This document shows positions 36,267 through 48,980 of a stretch of 64,000 nucleotides of DNA, in pieces. Made by a program: the position numbers and the translations under genes. Positions within the stretch are counted from its first letter, which is position 1. Every line of letters begins with the position of its first letter. The DNA comes from Trichinella spiralis (lineage: Eukaryota > Nematoda > Enoplea > Trichinellida > Trichinellidae), in assembly GCA_000181795.3 (NCBI GenBank), contig CM012953.1, positions 11,317,775 through 11,381,774 of the forward strand, in the 5' to 3' direction. The notes below the pieces were generated by a model. That model was not told the DNA's origin, ran no database searches, and was given only the letters and a program-made list of their open reading frames with translations.

Positions 36267-38705
36267 ACTTTTTAGGTAGAGACGCAATCACGCAAGTATT
36301 ATAAAATAAAAATATTCTCAATGCACACACAGACACACACCCGCACGTACTTGCACACGCAGAAACACACGCACACGCACAAAGCGCAAATGAAGTTTAA
36401 ACAATAATTCCCTTTAATGTATGGTACAGTTAAAAATAATCAAGTATTAAAAATTATAGTAAAAATATCAATTTCAGTATGGCTAAAATGAAAAATAATT
36501 TTTATAATGAATTATAAAAACCAATTGTATTTCATATATAGCAATGATAACCATAGATAGATTGTATTTAATTTGCATGTTCTCAGTACCGGTATTATAA
36601 TATGGTCAATTGTCGACACTCAAGTGGCAATGATGTCACACTATGGCACAGGTAATTCAAATCATCGAAAGGTGAAGTAATACAAAAATGGAGCTTTTGC
36701 AATAAAAGTTTTTTAAGCAGAGAAATCCATTTATATCCGTATATATAAAGTGCATGGATATAAAAGTAAAGGTAAGCACGACTACTAATAAGCACTTGGA
36801 ATAATCGTGAAAAACGGAGCTTACCACTTTGTACGAAACTTCTTTCGTCCTTTCCTGTACAGCTTTACTAGTGCAACTATACTGGCATAATAATGTCGAT
36901 GGATTTTTTCTTTATACTATAGAGATTCATTTAGTTTCAGCGAACTTTAACCCCTTGACTTAGCATGATTCATCTGTTCGTAGCATATCACAGCGCAAGT
37001 ATGTTTTGAACAGCTCCTTGCTGTTGAAAAATGGATATTTGTCTGTATATTTTTAATTAACGTTTGTGTGTTTTCTGTGGTTTTGATTATCAGTTGTTGC
37101 AAACACTGCGTGAAAATCAATAACAGATGTTATGATGAGAAATTTCTTCTGAAAACTCCATTTTTTAAGAGAAGATTCAGTACTCGATCATGAACATTTG
37201 TGTTGATTGTAGAGATTTCTATTGCCTACATAGCCGGATATGTGGAGTCGGATTCTGATTTGTAATGTTATTTTTAATTGATTGTAGATTAAATTTCTGC
37301 ATATATCTGTGATAACAATTTTGACTGTAATGCCAATGAAATAGCGGCAATTATTTCACCTCTCTCGAGGATGCTACATTCAGTCATATTTTCATGAAAG
37401 CAGCATGAATCAGACACACGTAATGTTATTGGAAGAGCCGCTGTTATGGCTGTTGTCACAAAATGTAAATCAAAACTGCATTTCTACCTATTCTATTTTG
37501 AGAATTTCAAATTTGAACAACTTATACATGTGAAGTTATTCCTTTTTTAATTTGCTCTGCATAATTTTCATCTTTGGATTAGTGCATAGAAATTCTGCAT
37601 AGAAATATAACTGAACATGTTTAAAGAATTTTTGTTTCATTCACTGAGGAATCAACTCAGCAATTTCTTATGCAAATGATTGTCATACGATTTACTTGGA
37701 AGATCATGTTATTATTTACCAGAAATGTAAATGGAATATGAAATTGATACAATATATCCTGAAAGAATCATTATTTTTATTTCAAATCAGTATTTTCATT
37801 CAATATGCGTTTTATATAAATGTGCACTGTTGGTTGCTCATTGCATTTTTTTGATAGGAAATGTTCAGCAGTTAGTGTTGGGAATTTCTGCTAGAGAGCT
37901 GTTAATTATTCTCAGGTCACAATTTTAGCAGGTTATTTTGAAAGCAGAATACGAAGATATTTCATTTCTTTATATTTATTTGAGTTTCATAGTATTGTAC
38001 GAACTTTTGAAAATTGACTATAATTTGCATAGGAAATCTTACATCTTCCAGCAGTCTTGAAAGTTTTCCATCAAAAGCAGGCTATTCAATATGGAAGTGA
38101 ATATAGTAGCGGTAAGCGTGCAATCGAAAAAGTTTAAACCAATGAACAATGAGACAATAAGAACAAATTAAAAAGCGTCATCAGCGTCCAATGAAATTAC
38201 ACTCTCATCGACGAATGAAAAAACGCGCTGAAAATCGCAACTTTGGGATAGTATGAAATGTTTTGCAATTTAATAAACTTACTTGTCATTTTTTGATTAC
38301 AGTACGCAGTGATGTTTTTCTTTTGTTAAATTTCCATTTAGAGTTGAAAGCTATCAAAGGATTATTACCGTCTGATAGTATGTGTTGAAAGAATTATAAG
38401 TTGTTTCTTCTACTTCAGACAAATAATAAGTTTACTTTTATATGCAAAATGAGTAAGACATTGCAAAGCGAAAAAATTGTATTAGTGAAAAAAATAGGAA
38501 AACTAGGTGAATACTATTATGAATAATCAGTAGAATTTAGAATATAAATTTGAATTGAAAACTGTAAAGCATCGATTGTCTTTTTAACAGTGGAAATGTA
38601 ACTGACGCAATTGAGAGTGCTGATGAGTGATTGGTTGAAGAAGAGAAAATCCCATCAAATGAACAGAAAGCAGAAGAAGAATTGGTTTATTTGTTGAGAT
38701 TTTTT
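36267..38705. other. Intergenic region
   Basis: 2.4 kb, AT-rich, no supported coding frame. Contains a CA-rich stretch near its left end (listed separately). Might contain upstream exons or the promoter of the ZZ-TAZ2 gene and the 3' UTR of the GNAT gene. Confidence 0.5.
36323..36382. repeat. Imperfect CA-rich tract
   Basis: Sixty bases of imperfect ACAC/GCAC repeats just upstream of the ZZ-TAZ2 gene's first exon. Confidence 0.85.
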
Positions 38706-39362
38706 TCAAACAGTGGAAAAGTCGTACAGTTTGCGTACCATTAGTTGGGCGTCGGTGGTGATGTTGTCGTCGACGACGAACACTTGTTGGCCATGTTTGA
38801 AGTAATCTTCGAAAGCGATGGCTCTGCGGACGGTGAGGCCAAATTTGCGGAACAGGGACTGGGAACGGCCGTTAGTGGCTACCGAGATCACATACCGACA
38901 CTGCCAGTGCATGGCCATGGTTATCGACCGTTCGGTCAGGCGTTTGGCAAGACCAAGACCGCGGCTGGTGGAGCCGACGCTGAGCAGCACAATTTCCAGA
39001 TATTTCGAATCCGGCACAAGCAGCGTGTGCATGTCGGATTTCAAATTTTCGACCAAAGTGAAAACGGTTTGGAACTTTTTGGAATGGCCGCTGAAGTCGG
39101 CCGCAGTTTGCTGACCTACAGTACCCAGCTCGTTCAGGGCGCAGGCGACGATCTTGCCGGTTCCACTATCGCGGAACATGTACGATACGGCGTTGCGCAT
39201 ACACCGGCTGATCAGCTGCCTGTATCCGGAACGGGCCTCTTCTGCAGTAAGCTGCACCGCCTTATCCAAGGGCTCGTCGTGGACAAAGTCCGTCAGCAAA
39301 AATTCCAAAACCTCTTCCAAGTGTTCCTCTTCGATCAGTTGCAGTTGATACTTGTCGTCCAT
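38706..39362 (-). CDS. GNAT-family N-acetyltransferase
   Basis: Intronless 218-residue protein predicted to transfer acetyl from acetyl-CoA to an amine; substrate unknown. The start MDDKYQLQLIEEEHLEEVLEFL is the usual GNAT beta1-alpha1. The acidic stretch FLLTDFVHDEPLDKAVQL looks like the beginning of nematode and insect arylalkylamine-type GNATs. The acetyl-CoA-binding motif A is LEIVLLSVGSTSRGLGLAKRL, with R-G-L-G-L-A as the pyrophosphate loop, followed by motif B (Y-V-I-S-V-A-T-N ... S-L-F-R-K-F-G-L). The frame is open further upstream to 39488, but the family start and a composition change favour the ATG at 39362. It is one of two genes here without introns in the coding part I could define (the other small ORFs are not genes). 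Dopamine or serotonin acetylation is only a guess from family resemblance. Confidence 0.83.
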   Translation of the reverse strand: MDDKYQLQLIEEEHLEEVLEFLLTDFVHDEPLDKAVQLTAEEARSGYRQLISRCMRNAVSYMFRDSGTGKIVACALNELGTVGQQTAADFSGHSKKFQTVFTLVENLKSDMHTLLVPDSKYLEIVLLSVGSTSRGLGLAKRLTERSITMAMHWQCRYVISVATNGRSQSLFRKFGLTVRRAIAFEDYFKHGQQVFVVDDNITTDAQLMVRKLYDFSTV

Positions 39363-40182
39363 TTGATCAATGAAGAGAAAAAAGATACTAATCAAAAGCC
39401 ACAGCAAAAGCAAATCTACCAACTGAACGCTGTTAAAGAGCACGTAGAGATAGAACGAACGACCAGGACGTTCAGAGCAAATCAACAAAACTGGTGCACA
39501 ACCGCAGCAACACTAATAGCAATAGCAGCAGCAGCAGCAGCAGCGGCAACAATCCTGTTTGTTTTCAAGCACGTCTCAACGGCCCAGAAAGACAACAACA
39601 GCGTTGCCGAAATTTACCACCGCCTTTCTGAAAAGCAGGGCATTTGAACAATTTTTCATTCATTTCAATTTATATATTTCTTCATCTTTGCAAAGAATAT
39701 GCTCAACAATTTTAATGGAAATAAATTATCCATTCACAATTTCGATTATCAGAATTTTTGCTTCGCACAATTGTTGCATTTTTCTAACAAGCATGAACAA
39801 CAAATCGAATTTTTTACTGCCACCATAGTGATTGACATCTGTCATGTGCGAATTGGCAAAGCTGGCGGAGAAAATTCAATTTTTCGTCATTATAACGAAG
39901 TTGAAAAATAATAATAAATTATTCATGGCTGCATATGAGATGACAAGAAAATTTTTCTTCCAATTAATAAAAGAAATTTCAATCAAAATATCGTACTGTT
40001 TCAACGTTTTACAGTTTACTGTAAATCAAGATTAATTTCAACTTCGTATTTGAATTGACAAAATTGGAAAAAAAATTTCAAGTCATAAAATTGTTATTAA
40101 ATTTATTTTTTGATTGAAAAACAAATTCCAAAATATGTTGTTGAAAGTAGGTTTTTTTTCTGATTTTGATTTCATGTAAATT
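39363..40182. other. Intergenic region, GNAT 5' flank
   Basis: About 0.8 kb between the GNAT start and the bestrophin stop on the same strand. Holds a trinucleotide repeat 160 bases upstream of the GNAT ATG, then AT-rich sequence expected to include the bestrophin 3' UTR. Confidence 0.55.
39524..39546. repeat. (AGC)n trinucleotide tract
   Basis: About seven uninterrupted AGC units (CTG on the sense strand of the GNAT gene) in the presumed leader or promoter of that gene. Confidence 0.9.
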
Positions 40183-41872
40183 TTATTCTTTTGTAGTTGG
40201 CAATAATATTCGACTGTTGTGTTGAACGGAGTTTTGTCTAGTTGCTCGCATGTTCATCACTTGCGTGACCAAGTCGGCCATGCTGAGTTTTCTTCTATCT
40301 GTCCCACCTCGAGCTTCGACGCTGTTTTCAACTACCGACTGCAAATGAAGAGGAATTCTGAAATGGAATAATTAAATTAAAATAATTGATAAAAACAATA
40401 TGCGGTAGTTTGATGAAATAAAAATAAAATATTAAGAAGAGTAGAAATACTCGAGCCCGGCCACTGAAGGCTTGAATGGCGGTCGTTTGGGGTGGAGCTT
40501 GCTCTTTGTATCCGGGGTTTTGATTCCATCTTTCTTCCAGTGCATGTCTTCTTTGATCGGCGGCAAACTGTCGTACAGATCGTCGACAATTAAATACGAG
40601 ATGTGAATATTTCTGTCAATTATGTAATTCACCCTGTAAACAAAAAAAAATCAAATAAACAAACAAACAAGCAAACAAACAATGTCGATTGACTCGAAAT
40701 CGTCGTCGTCTTCTCCGAATGGATTCAGCAACACTTCGGCCACTTTGAGCAGACCAACGTAAAAGATGAATTCAAGAACAGTGAAAAATGGAAAATAAGA
40801 CGCTTCCAAAGCTTCGTCCGAATTCAAATCAAACTGCCGTGAAAGAAGACAAATGAGGAAAAAGCTGTACACCGCTATGGTGACTACCTTAACAAGAGGA
40901 ATTAAAAATAGGATTGATTAAATTAATTTAAACCTGCGTGTAAACCAATGGCACCGGAACCCAGTCGAGAGCTGACATCATGCCGATCGTGCCTCGAATT
41001 TGTGTAATTTCCTGTGTAATGCAAGAAGAATGCTTTTTTAATTTTGGACAATGCAAATTGAAATTTCACTTTTCACATCCAACCCTGATCATATTTTTGT
41101 AATTGACCATGCTTTCGATTCTTCCCTCCATGCGAGCCTTGTCGACCAAATTCACTGCCCACTGAAGCGGCAACCAGAAGAGATACACTGATTTGTGGGT
41201 TTCCACGGATAATTCGTGCATTTTCAATTCAGTTTCAGTAATAAATCCTGAAATGAAATTATTCATAAAATAAAATTATTAATTTATCAAAGAAAAAGAA
41301 GAGCACTGACCAGAACTGACCAGATGATTCATGGTTGGAAAACGCTTTTTCACAGCCGTGCTAATGTCCCGTAAGACGAACAAAGCGGACAAGTTGATGT
41401 AACGCACCAGAGTTCGACGAATCAACCGCGCTCGTTCATCATTTCCCCTTACGTAGCATCCAATTATCGATGCAATTCTTGAAATTGGAAATTGCATCAT
41501 CATTTTATTCAAATTGAACAAAAAGAACATTTTTGCATAATTTCAAACAACTGCTCACCTGTCCGGCCAGCAGATGTTCAAAAAGTTGGTCCACCAACGG
41601 TTGGCAATTTGATTGACAAAAAAGCTGAGCACAAATGTGATCGGGATGTATTCCTTGCCGGCGGCGAACAGTTGAGAAATTTGGTAAAAAGTGCGCTGTT
41701 GGCTGCTGTCCAAAGCATGCCTGTACACCAGATTGAGCGTGTAATGGAGCAGAAGATATATTAGCAAATCTTTGTAAATAATTTTATACACACTGCCACG
41801 CCACAACAGCAACAATCTGGCAAAAGTGCTCAGCGTTGAATTGGAACACGAAGATGAATAAGTAACGGTCAT
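40183..41872 (-). CDS. Bestrophin, calcium-activated chloride channel
   Basis: Pentameric plasma-membrane anion channel. Exons 41872-41559, 41477-41311, 41247-41084, 41011-40934, 40887-40694, 40633-40451 and 40357-40183 close in phase to 424 residues. It starts with the family signature MTVTYSSS and [10 protein letters not shown]. The neck motif [10 protein letters not shown] places I76, F80 and F84 at exactly the positions of the human BEST1 gate. RWWTNF, the NMIR segment, [19 protein letters not shown] and the calcium clasp [11 protein letters not shown] follow, the latter at residue 296 as in BEST1. Then [21 protein letters not shown] and a Lys/Pro-rich cytosolic tail ending [16 protein letters not shown]. 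The tail is short for the family. Two acceptors end in AAG (before 41477 and 40887). All core features of a functional channel are present. Confidence 0.95.
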
Positions 41873-44800
41873 TTAGCATTGATGGATTTCAAATTATAAA
41901 CCATAAATAATAAATAATCAAACAAACAAATAAATAAATAAATAAACAAATTTTCTCAATGGAAAAGCAATACGGCTAATGCAGTTGATGATAATGGCAA
42001 GAAACTGGGAAAGCTCTAATGACAGTCTCTTGCAAACTGACACTGTTCACCAGAGCTAACATCAGCCATTCAAAGCAGCCAATCCTTTTCTACAGTCAAT
42101 CTCTGTGTACACACACCTGAATGACTACAAGAGATGGCACAGCACGCCACAACAATCATTCAAATTAGCCAACAACAATTTCGCACACAACAAAACCAAA
42201 AACAAACAGCACACAACAAAAGTAAAAAACATTAAAATATACAATGTCAACAAATAATTAAATAAGCATTGTCATTTTTTTCTTTTAATTTATCTATAAC
42301 CTTTAATATCAGTATTAGTCAAGAGTAAATTCACAATAAACTGCTTGAATTGATGACCGTAAAAAATATATAAAAGAAAATCATTTCCACAAATTGACAT
42401 TATTCAAACCATTTCGTAAAAAAGTTCTATTGTAATTTTTTGTCGAACTATTTCCATTTTTATACAATAAAAAAATGCAAATGTAAACGCACATTATGAA
42501 ATATTTATCAAATTATGCTCCCATATCATTATTATTATAGAAGCATTACTGAAATTCGAATAAAATATATGTTCGTATTTGTTGATTCAATTATAAGACA
42601 AATAAAAAAGAATATTTTCCATTTTAAAGTAACTTTGTTGTTACATAAATATATACATACATTCTTAACTGTATGCATAGATATACAATGAATGAAGTTT
42701 TCAATAAATTAGATCCAATTTAATGATGTTCAAATGTTTATTTGAGACAAACAATTCTGACTGTTCAAGTCATAATTACAAAAATCATAATTGCATACAC
42801 CGATGCACAATTAATTTCTTATTTTCAATAAAAATTCCGTGAAATAATATTAAAAAAATTTTTTTCTAATAAATAAAACCGCTTCTTTTGAATTATTCAT
42901 CAATTATAATAATAATGCCAATTTTTCGTCACGATTAGCATTTAGTGAACACAAGAATTCGGGCCATGCTGTTCAAAAACTACTTGCAAATAAAGACTAG
43001 CACTCGAAAGATTTGCATTTGGAAAAGCCATTTGCTTTGGTTGAATTAGCAACCTGCTTTCAGAACTAGATCAATCTGGCCATTGATGCTAACAGCAGAA
43101 ATTTCTTCTTTTCTTAATTTAACAGTGAAAAAAAGCAATATTAAAAACTGGAATAAAATTCATCATCGACTACTTTTTCATTAAATCAACAACATTTCAA
43201 TTTCACCATATTTATTTGGGTAAGTTTTCAATCTTCCAACATGTCTATGTCAAAAATTTAAATTATTTTCTAATCAACGCAAATTTACATAATAATCAAA
43301 TAAATAAATAACATCTTCTGCTATTATCCATTGTCTCATTGTACATGCAATGGTAAATAGAATGACGAAAATGAACAGTAAGTACATTGGCATTTATTTT
43401 GCATTTTCAATCATCACCTGCAGCGGACAACAGTGGTACTGTTAGCTTCATTACAAAATTAGCAAAGACATCAGTGTAACATGTAGCACACCACAAAAAT
43501 ATCTTCTTCAACAACAACCAAAACAATACTACTGACGCGTCCTATAACAAACACAATCTAAGTGAGACATTATATCCTGTGCTTGAAATTATTACTTCCA
43601 TTTTTTCAGAGGGGGATTAATTGATCAAATAAACATCATTAATTCAAAGTAAAGAAATTTAATAAAATCTAAAAAACTCATTAGCACAAACAAAAACGAT
43701 TGTTCATACCATGGAAAAGTTTACTCTTCGAAACAAATTCAAAAAATTAACAAAATTTGAATGACTAAAAACTAAATTTTTCAATAATTCGTTTTTTAGT
43801 GCAATTTTCATACGAAAATTTGCCAACTGCATTTTCACCTTTCATGCAAAGTAATATTAAAAACAATATTTTAACGGTGTAAATCGAAGCAAACTGTTCA
43901 TATAAAAAAATAATAAAATAAATATTGATAATTACATTTTTTCCGTTCAAAGATCCGTCGGCAGTGCTTTCAAATATGAAACTGAAACTTTTTTACTTAT
44001 TAAATATAAATATGAACGTATTTATAAACGTATTATGCATAATTAAATGTACTGCATATTAAACTTTCAAATTTTGAAGAATCCGAAAAACGCCTATGCA
44101 CATTACTATATGCACAACTATTATCAAATTAGACAGACTAATTTGCAATGTATAATTTGTGCAAAATTATTTTCAACTGAGATTCATCTGCTTTACATAT
44201 GAAGTTGTAGTCCGAGTTTAAGTAATAATAAATTTATTGAGTGACTGAAAATATGTTTTTTTTTGAACACATGGATTAAAATGAACAAAACATCGATACT
44301 TAGTCATCGACGTAAAACCAATATTTTAGTATCATATTCGGCTTACAGAAATTTTAAACATTTCACTTTCAACGGTTTTCGTACAACCAATACCTGATAT
44401 TATGCAAATGCTTAAGAACTACTTCATTTTTCAATTGATCTCTTTTCTAATTGCATGATCATTCTTATCAAGCAATTTAAATCCAATAACAACTCACATT
44501 TCATGAGAACATTTGAACAACATGCTTTCAGCGGAATGTACATTTTTTACAATATGCCAAAATTAAAATTGGTTAGCCAATCACTTTCATATTCTGAAAA
44601 AGAAACATCATCAAAAATTTCAGATGTTGATACTGATTAATTACAATACATAAATGTATCATCTTTTAAATAGAAATGTAAGCTTTTAAATAATCTATTA
44701 TCACAGAAAAAATATGAAAAAGCGAAAAATTTTCAAAGCAAATTATTTTGCATAGGAATGGAGGAAACTAATAAGCCATTAGCTCCAACTAACTATGCGT

Positions 44801-46078
44801 ACACAATTGACGTATTACTGAACAACAAATTACACTATAAACTTACGTAAAAATAGGCCAATTTTTCTGTTTGCACAGCGTAAAAATCAATTCGACGGCT
44901 ACATCTTAAAAATATTTTTATACAATTCAACATTGCGATGTTGATAATGTGGTTTAAATTAAATAGAGTAAGTGTCAATTGAATGGAAATCATGTTAAAA
45001 TAAATAATATATATTCATAAAGCAATTTCTACAAAACTTTTGTAACATCTTACTTCACAGGTATTCATCAAAAGTTACAAAAAATTAAGTGAAAGTTAGT
45101 TAATAAGTGAAAATGTAAAATTGAAAAAATGAAATTGTTTTCAAAAATGCTTCCATCAAACTGATTTTACAAAACAGTGGTCAGACTATTCATAACTGAA
45201 AATTTTCAACTAACCTAACTGAACAAACTGAATACAGAACTGACAATCTAATCTGATAAACGGGAGACAATGCAGGCGCTCACATTAAAAGGAACTTAAA
45301 CTGTAAAAATGTTATAAGTAAAATTCAAAACGTTATATATAATAAATTTTGATATAATCAACGAGTCTATACTGTGGTAGCACTAAATAAACCAAAATTG
45401 GAAATAAAAATTCGCATGATGCACCAAACTACACAAATGCAACAAATCAATTCCACGTTGATACTTTTTAAACCTTTTATTTATTAGTACTGTAGAACAA
45501 AGTAGTCATTTATTGCTGTCAGTTAAAGTGAACACACGAATCAATTTTATTTTAAAAAATATTCATTTTACGTTGGTTTTTTATGTAATATTATTTTACG
45601 AAATATTCAACCGTTAATGTACCAGAATGTATTACTGTACAGTACTTTCATTTTAAGTTTTATTTTAAAAAATAATAATAGTCATTTAAATAGCTTAAAA
45701 ATGGCATCGAAATCGTTATTTTTAAACTTTCTTGTAAATATTTCGTAAAAATTAGCTTCAGCTCACATTACCGTATTCTGCTTTATTTTACATAACTTTA
45801 TTTTCTACAGTAATGCAACAGTTCTGTTGTTTGATAATATTTTTTCGGCTTTTTATTTTCATGCTGAAGTAAATCACCGGCAGATTAATCATTTTATAAC
45901 AGTGCGCAGGCTGTATTAAATAATTTCTTACATTAATTTTTGTATATTTGCTGCATTATGTGGAATATCCAGACTTGCTATTTGATTAGATTAATGCAAA
46001 TTATTTTTTGATTTAATTTTTATTTATGTAAATTAACTTTTGAATTAATTTCTGCAACTAAGTATTTTTTTGGACAAA
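41873..46078. other. AT-rich intergenic desert
   Basis: 4.2 kb between the divergent bestrophin and bystin genes. About 41960-42230 is less AT-rich (CACA/ACAACA-rich) and may be the bestrophin promoter or leader. Elsewhere the sequence is AT-rich with short random frames (43765-43950, 44455-44640), no motif and no RNA gene that I can see. Confidence 0.6.
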
Positions 46079-47943
46079 ATGGGAAAAGGCAAAAAGCTTT
46101 CTGCTGGTGATCCTTGCGTTCGACCTGGTGCCTTGGCAGATCAGTTGCTGGAAGAAAAATTAGCAAAAGGAAGGAAACGATCTCAAAAAGATAAAGTGAT
46201 CGATACTGAAGAATCTATTGTAGGAATTTCAATTTTGGTTTATATTTGGTTTTAATTATATTTTTTTAGTTAGATGAAAACTTGAGTGCAAAAATTTTGA
46301 AAATAGCTAAAGTTCAATGTAAAGATGAAGGAGAATTGGTTTCCAAGTCTGCAGCTGAGTATGATTTTTTATTTTCTCAAATTGTTTACATCTGTTATTA
46401 AGTACCACAAATTTGTGCATATAATTAACTGTAAAATTATTTTTATAGAATTTATAAAATTGTTATAGATGTACTGGTGCAGTGTACATTGTTTATTATT
46501 GTTTGTTTTTTGAAAGTTCCTCTTTTGTTTTATTTAGTAGTGTTCCATCAACGCATTGTATCCAACAGAATAAAAAACGTATTAAACTTAAAGGAAATTT
46601 AGAAGAATCTGAGGATTCAGGAGATGAAGAACAAAAATTTGTTGAGGATGAAAAAGGGGAAGAAATGCAAATGGATCAATCGTGCATGGAAGCATTTGAA
46701 CGATTTTTTCCTTCTAAAGCAAATGATAGATCTGAACTAGCTTCTTTAATAAAAAAAGAAGTTGATGAAAAAATAAGTGACATAGCTTCTCAGTGTTCAG
46801 AAGGCAGCAGTTTAGTGGTACGCGACATGGATGATCGCTTAGTGGATATGTACAGGAAAGTGGGAAAGGTGCTTTCAATCTACAGAAGTGGATCCATTCC
46901 AAAAGCCTTTAAAATTATTCCAAGATTGCCTAATTGGGAACAGGTAGGCAATATATTTTCTAAATAAAAATAATTGTAAGTGATAACTTTGTACAGGTTT
47001 TATATCTTACTGAACCTGATCGTTGGACTGCTGCTGCCATGTATCAAGCTACAAGACTATTTTCATCCAATATGCCAGCTAGTTCGTGTGAAAAGTAATA
47101 TAATTTTTGAAAATAATATTTATTTTTGAACTGTTATTATTACTTTGAATTTTATAGGTTTTACAGTATGATTCTGTTACCACGACTTCGTGATGACATT
47201 GCACAGTTTAAAAAGCTTAATCCGCATTTATACGAAGTAAAATGTTTTAAAATATAACAGCTAGTTGTTCGACAGTATTCAATTAGTATTCTTTTTAGGC
47301 GTTGATGAAATCTGTCTATAAGCCAGCTGCTTTTTTTAAAGGCATTATAATTCCTTTGTGTGAAGTAAGATAATTTTGATTTTTTAAGGTTTATATTTTG
47401 GAAATTTATTTTAAAATAATTATATTTTGTGAAAAATGTTAAAATTGTTTATTTAATAGTCTGGAACTTGCAACGGCAGAGAAGCGAAAATTTTTGGTAG
47501 TGTTATCACTAAAGCTGGAATACCAGTTTTACATTCAGCTGCTGGTATGCTTTGCTTAGCGGAAAAGGAGTATTCTTTAGCAGTAAGTTATTTTTTGAAA
47601 ATATTAATGGAGAAGAAATATACATTGCCATATATTGCCCTGGATGGTATTTTTAATCATTTCATGAGGTATGCCATGAAGAAGAAAAAGATTATGTGTA
47701 TGTAGTAGAAAGGATTTATTTTTTAGATTTATTAACGTCAAAAAAACACTGCCCGTCCTGTGGCATGAAACACTGCTGTGTTTTGTGCAAAACTATAAAA
47801 GTGATTTGAGCAGCGAACAACGAGAAGCATTGTTAGATCTTATAAGAAATCAGGTGCATTATATGATAACACCAGAAATACGCAGAGAACTTCATCATGT
47901 TATTCCTCGTGATATAGAAGTGATGGAAGCGGATGATATCTGA
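46079..47943 (+). CDS. bysl: Bystin (BYSL/Enp1), 40S ribosome biogenesis factor
   Basis: Bystin/Enp1 binds the pre-40S particle in nucleolus and cytoplasm and is needed for 18S rRNA maturation and export. Eight exons (46079-46219, 46270-46358, 46538-46943, 46997-47094, 47158-47236, 47299-47364, 47460-47668, 47727-47943) close in phase to 434 residues; human bystin has 437. Landmarks: basic N-terminus with [19 protein letters not shown], an acidic linker ([20 protein letters not shown]), then the conserved helical repeat domain: [108 protein letters not shown] and [17 protein letters not shown], ending [18 protein letters not shown]. Start ATG is 46079; an AATAAA sits 18 nt past the stop. The exon 3 acceptor could be three bases later (46541), costing one residue. 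Confidence 0.96.
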
Positions 47944-48980
47944 AGTGTAGAAAAATATTTAATAAAATATTTTTTGTTAGTGTATTATATTGTGAAAGCA
48001 ATGAATTTATTGCTGATGCTGAAATTACTGGAAAAGAAAACCAGAAAATTGAACATTAGTATTCAGTATGATCTTTCATTGGAAGAAAAGAACAGAAAAT
48101 GATCCGAATACTTTATCGAATTTGTTACAAAAATACAGTATTGAGTGAAAAGGCAAAGGATATCGAATTTTAAAAACGAAATACACACGGATTTTATATT
48201 ACAAAAGAAATAGCTGCATGTGATAATTATTGCAGTAGAAGCTAAAGCAAATTAAATTCGGCTAATATGAAATGCTCGAGATGAAAGTTTAAAATTAAAG
48301 CTTTTGGTTTATCCATAATGATTCTGAGAAGGTATTCTGTAGATTATTATATTTTATGCGCAAGTTGTTATGAATAACAAAAATTATATTCATCTTGTTT
48401 CAGAAAAGACCGTATAATAATGTACTTTTTAATTATATTAAATTTATTTCAATATTAATTTAAAAATTAAATGAATGCTACAGTAATCTGAAAAATTTTG
48501 CTGATCAGCGATTAAATTTTATTTATTGTAGCGTATCCCTATCGTACTTGATTGTATGTTTCTTTTTACGGTATGTTTTCTGAAAAAGTTAGGGTTCCAT
48601 GATATTAATGAAATCCTTGAAGAAATATATGATTTTGAAATTTATTTTGACTTCATAAATTTATATTTTTATTGATTGTGTTTTTTTGGTTCATATAAGG
48701 TAAACAGAATTGTTTGCATGTTGTTTGTCGAAATTTTGGAAATATTTATTTTGAGATTTTTATTAGCTTTTTGTAAGAGCTATGCATAATGCTTATTTCA
48801 AAGTTATACCTGTCGTTAAATAATTTATTCTTATGTAAGATATGCATATTTTTATTTATATTTAAAATTATTTGAACTATGTTTATTGAAAATGCAACTG
48901 GAATAGTTTCTTCTCTAATGGTTTTTTTAATTTGAATTTCAGAAATTTGTTGGTGCTTGTAAAGTGAAATTGCTTGGGCG
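47944..48980. other. Intergenic region between bystin and SLC6 gene
   Basis: About 1 kb on the same strand, AT-rich, no supported coding frame. The right end is the presumed 5' leader of the SLC6 gene, whose first coding exon is only nine bases. Confidence 0.5.
47961..47966 (+). terminator. AATAAA polyadenylation signal of bystin
   Basis: Canonical hexamer 18 nt after the bystin stop codon, implying a very short 3' UTR. Confidence 0.5.

Noticed and set aside
38745-39647. 300-codon plus-strand frame
   Set aside because: Antisense shadow of the GNAT gene, whose minus-strand frame carries the acetyl-CoA motif.
46714-46902. Minus-strand frame opposite bystin exon 3
   Set aside because: Shadow; bystin matches along the plus strand.
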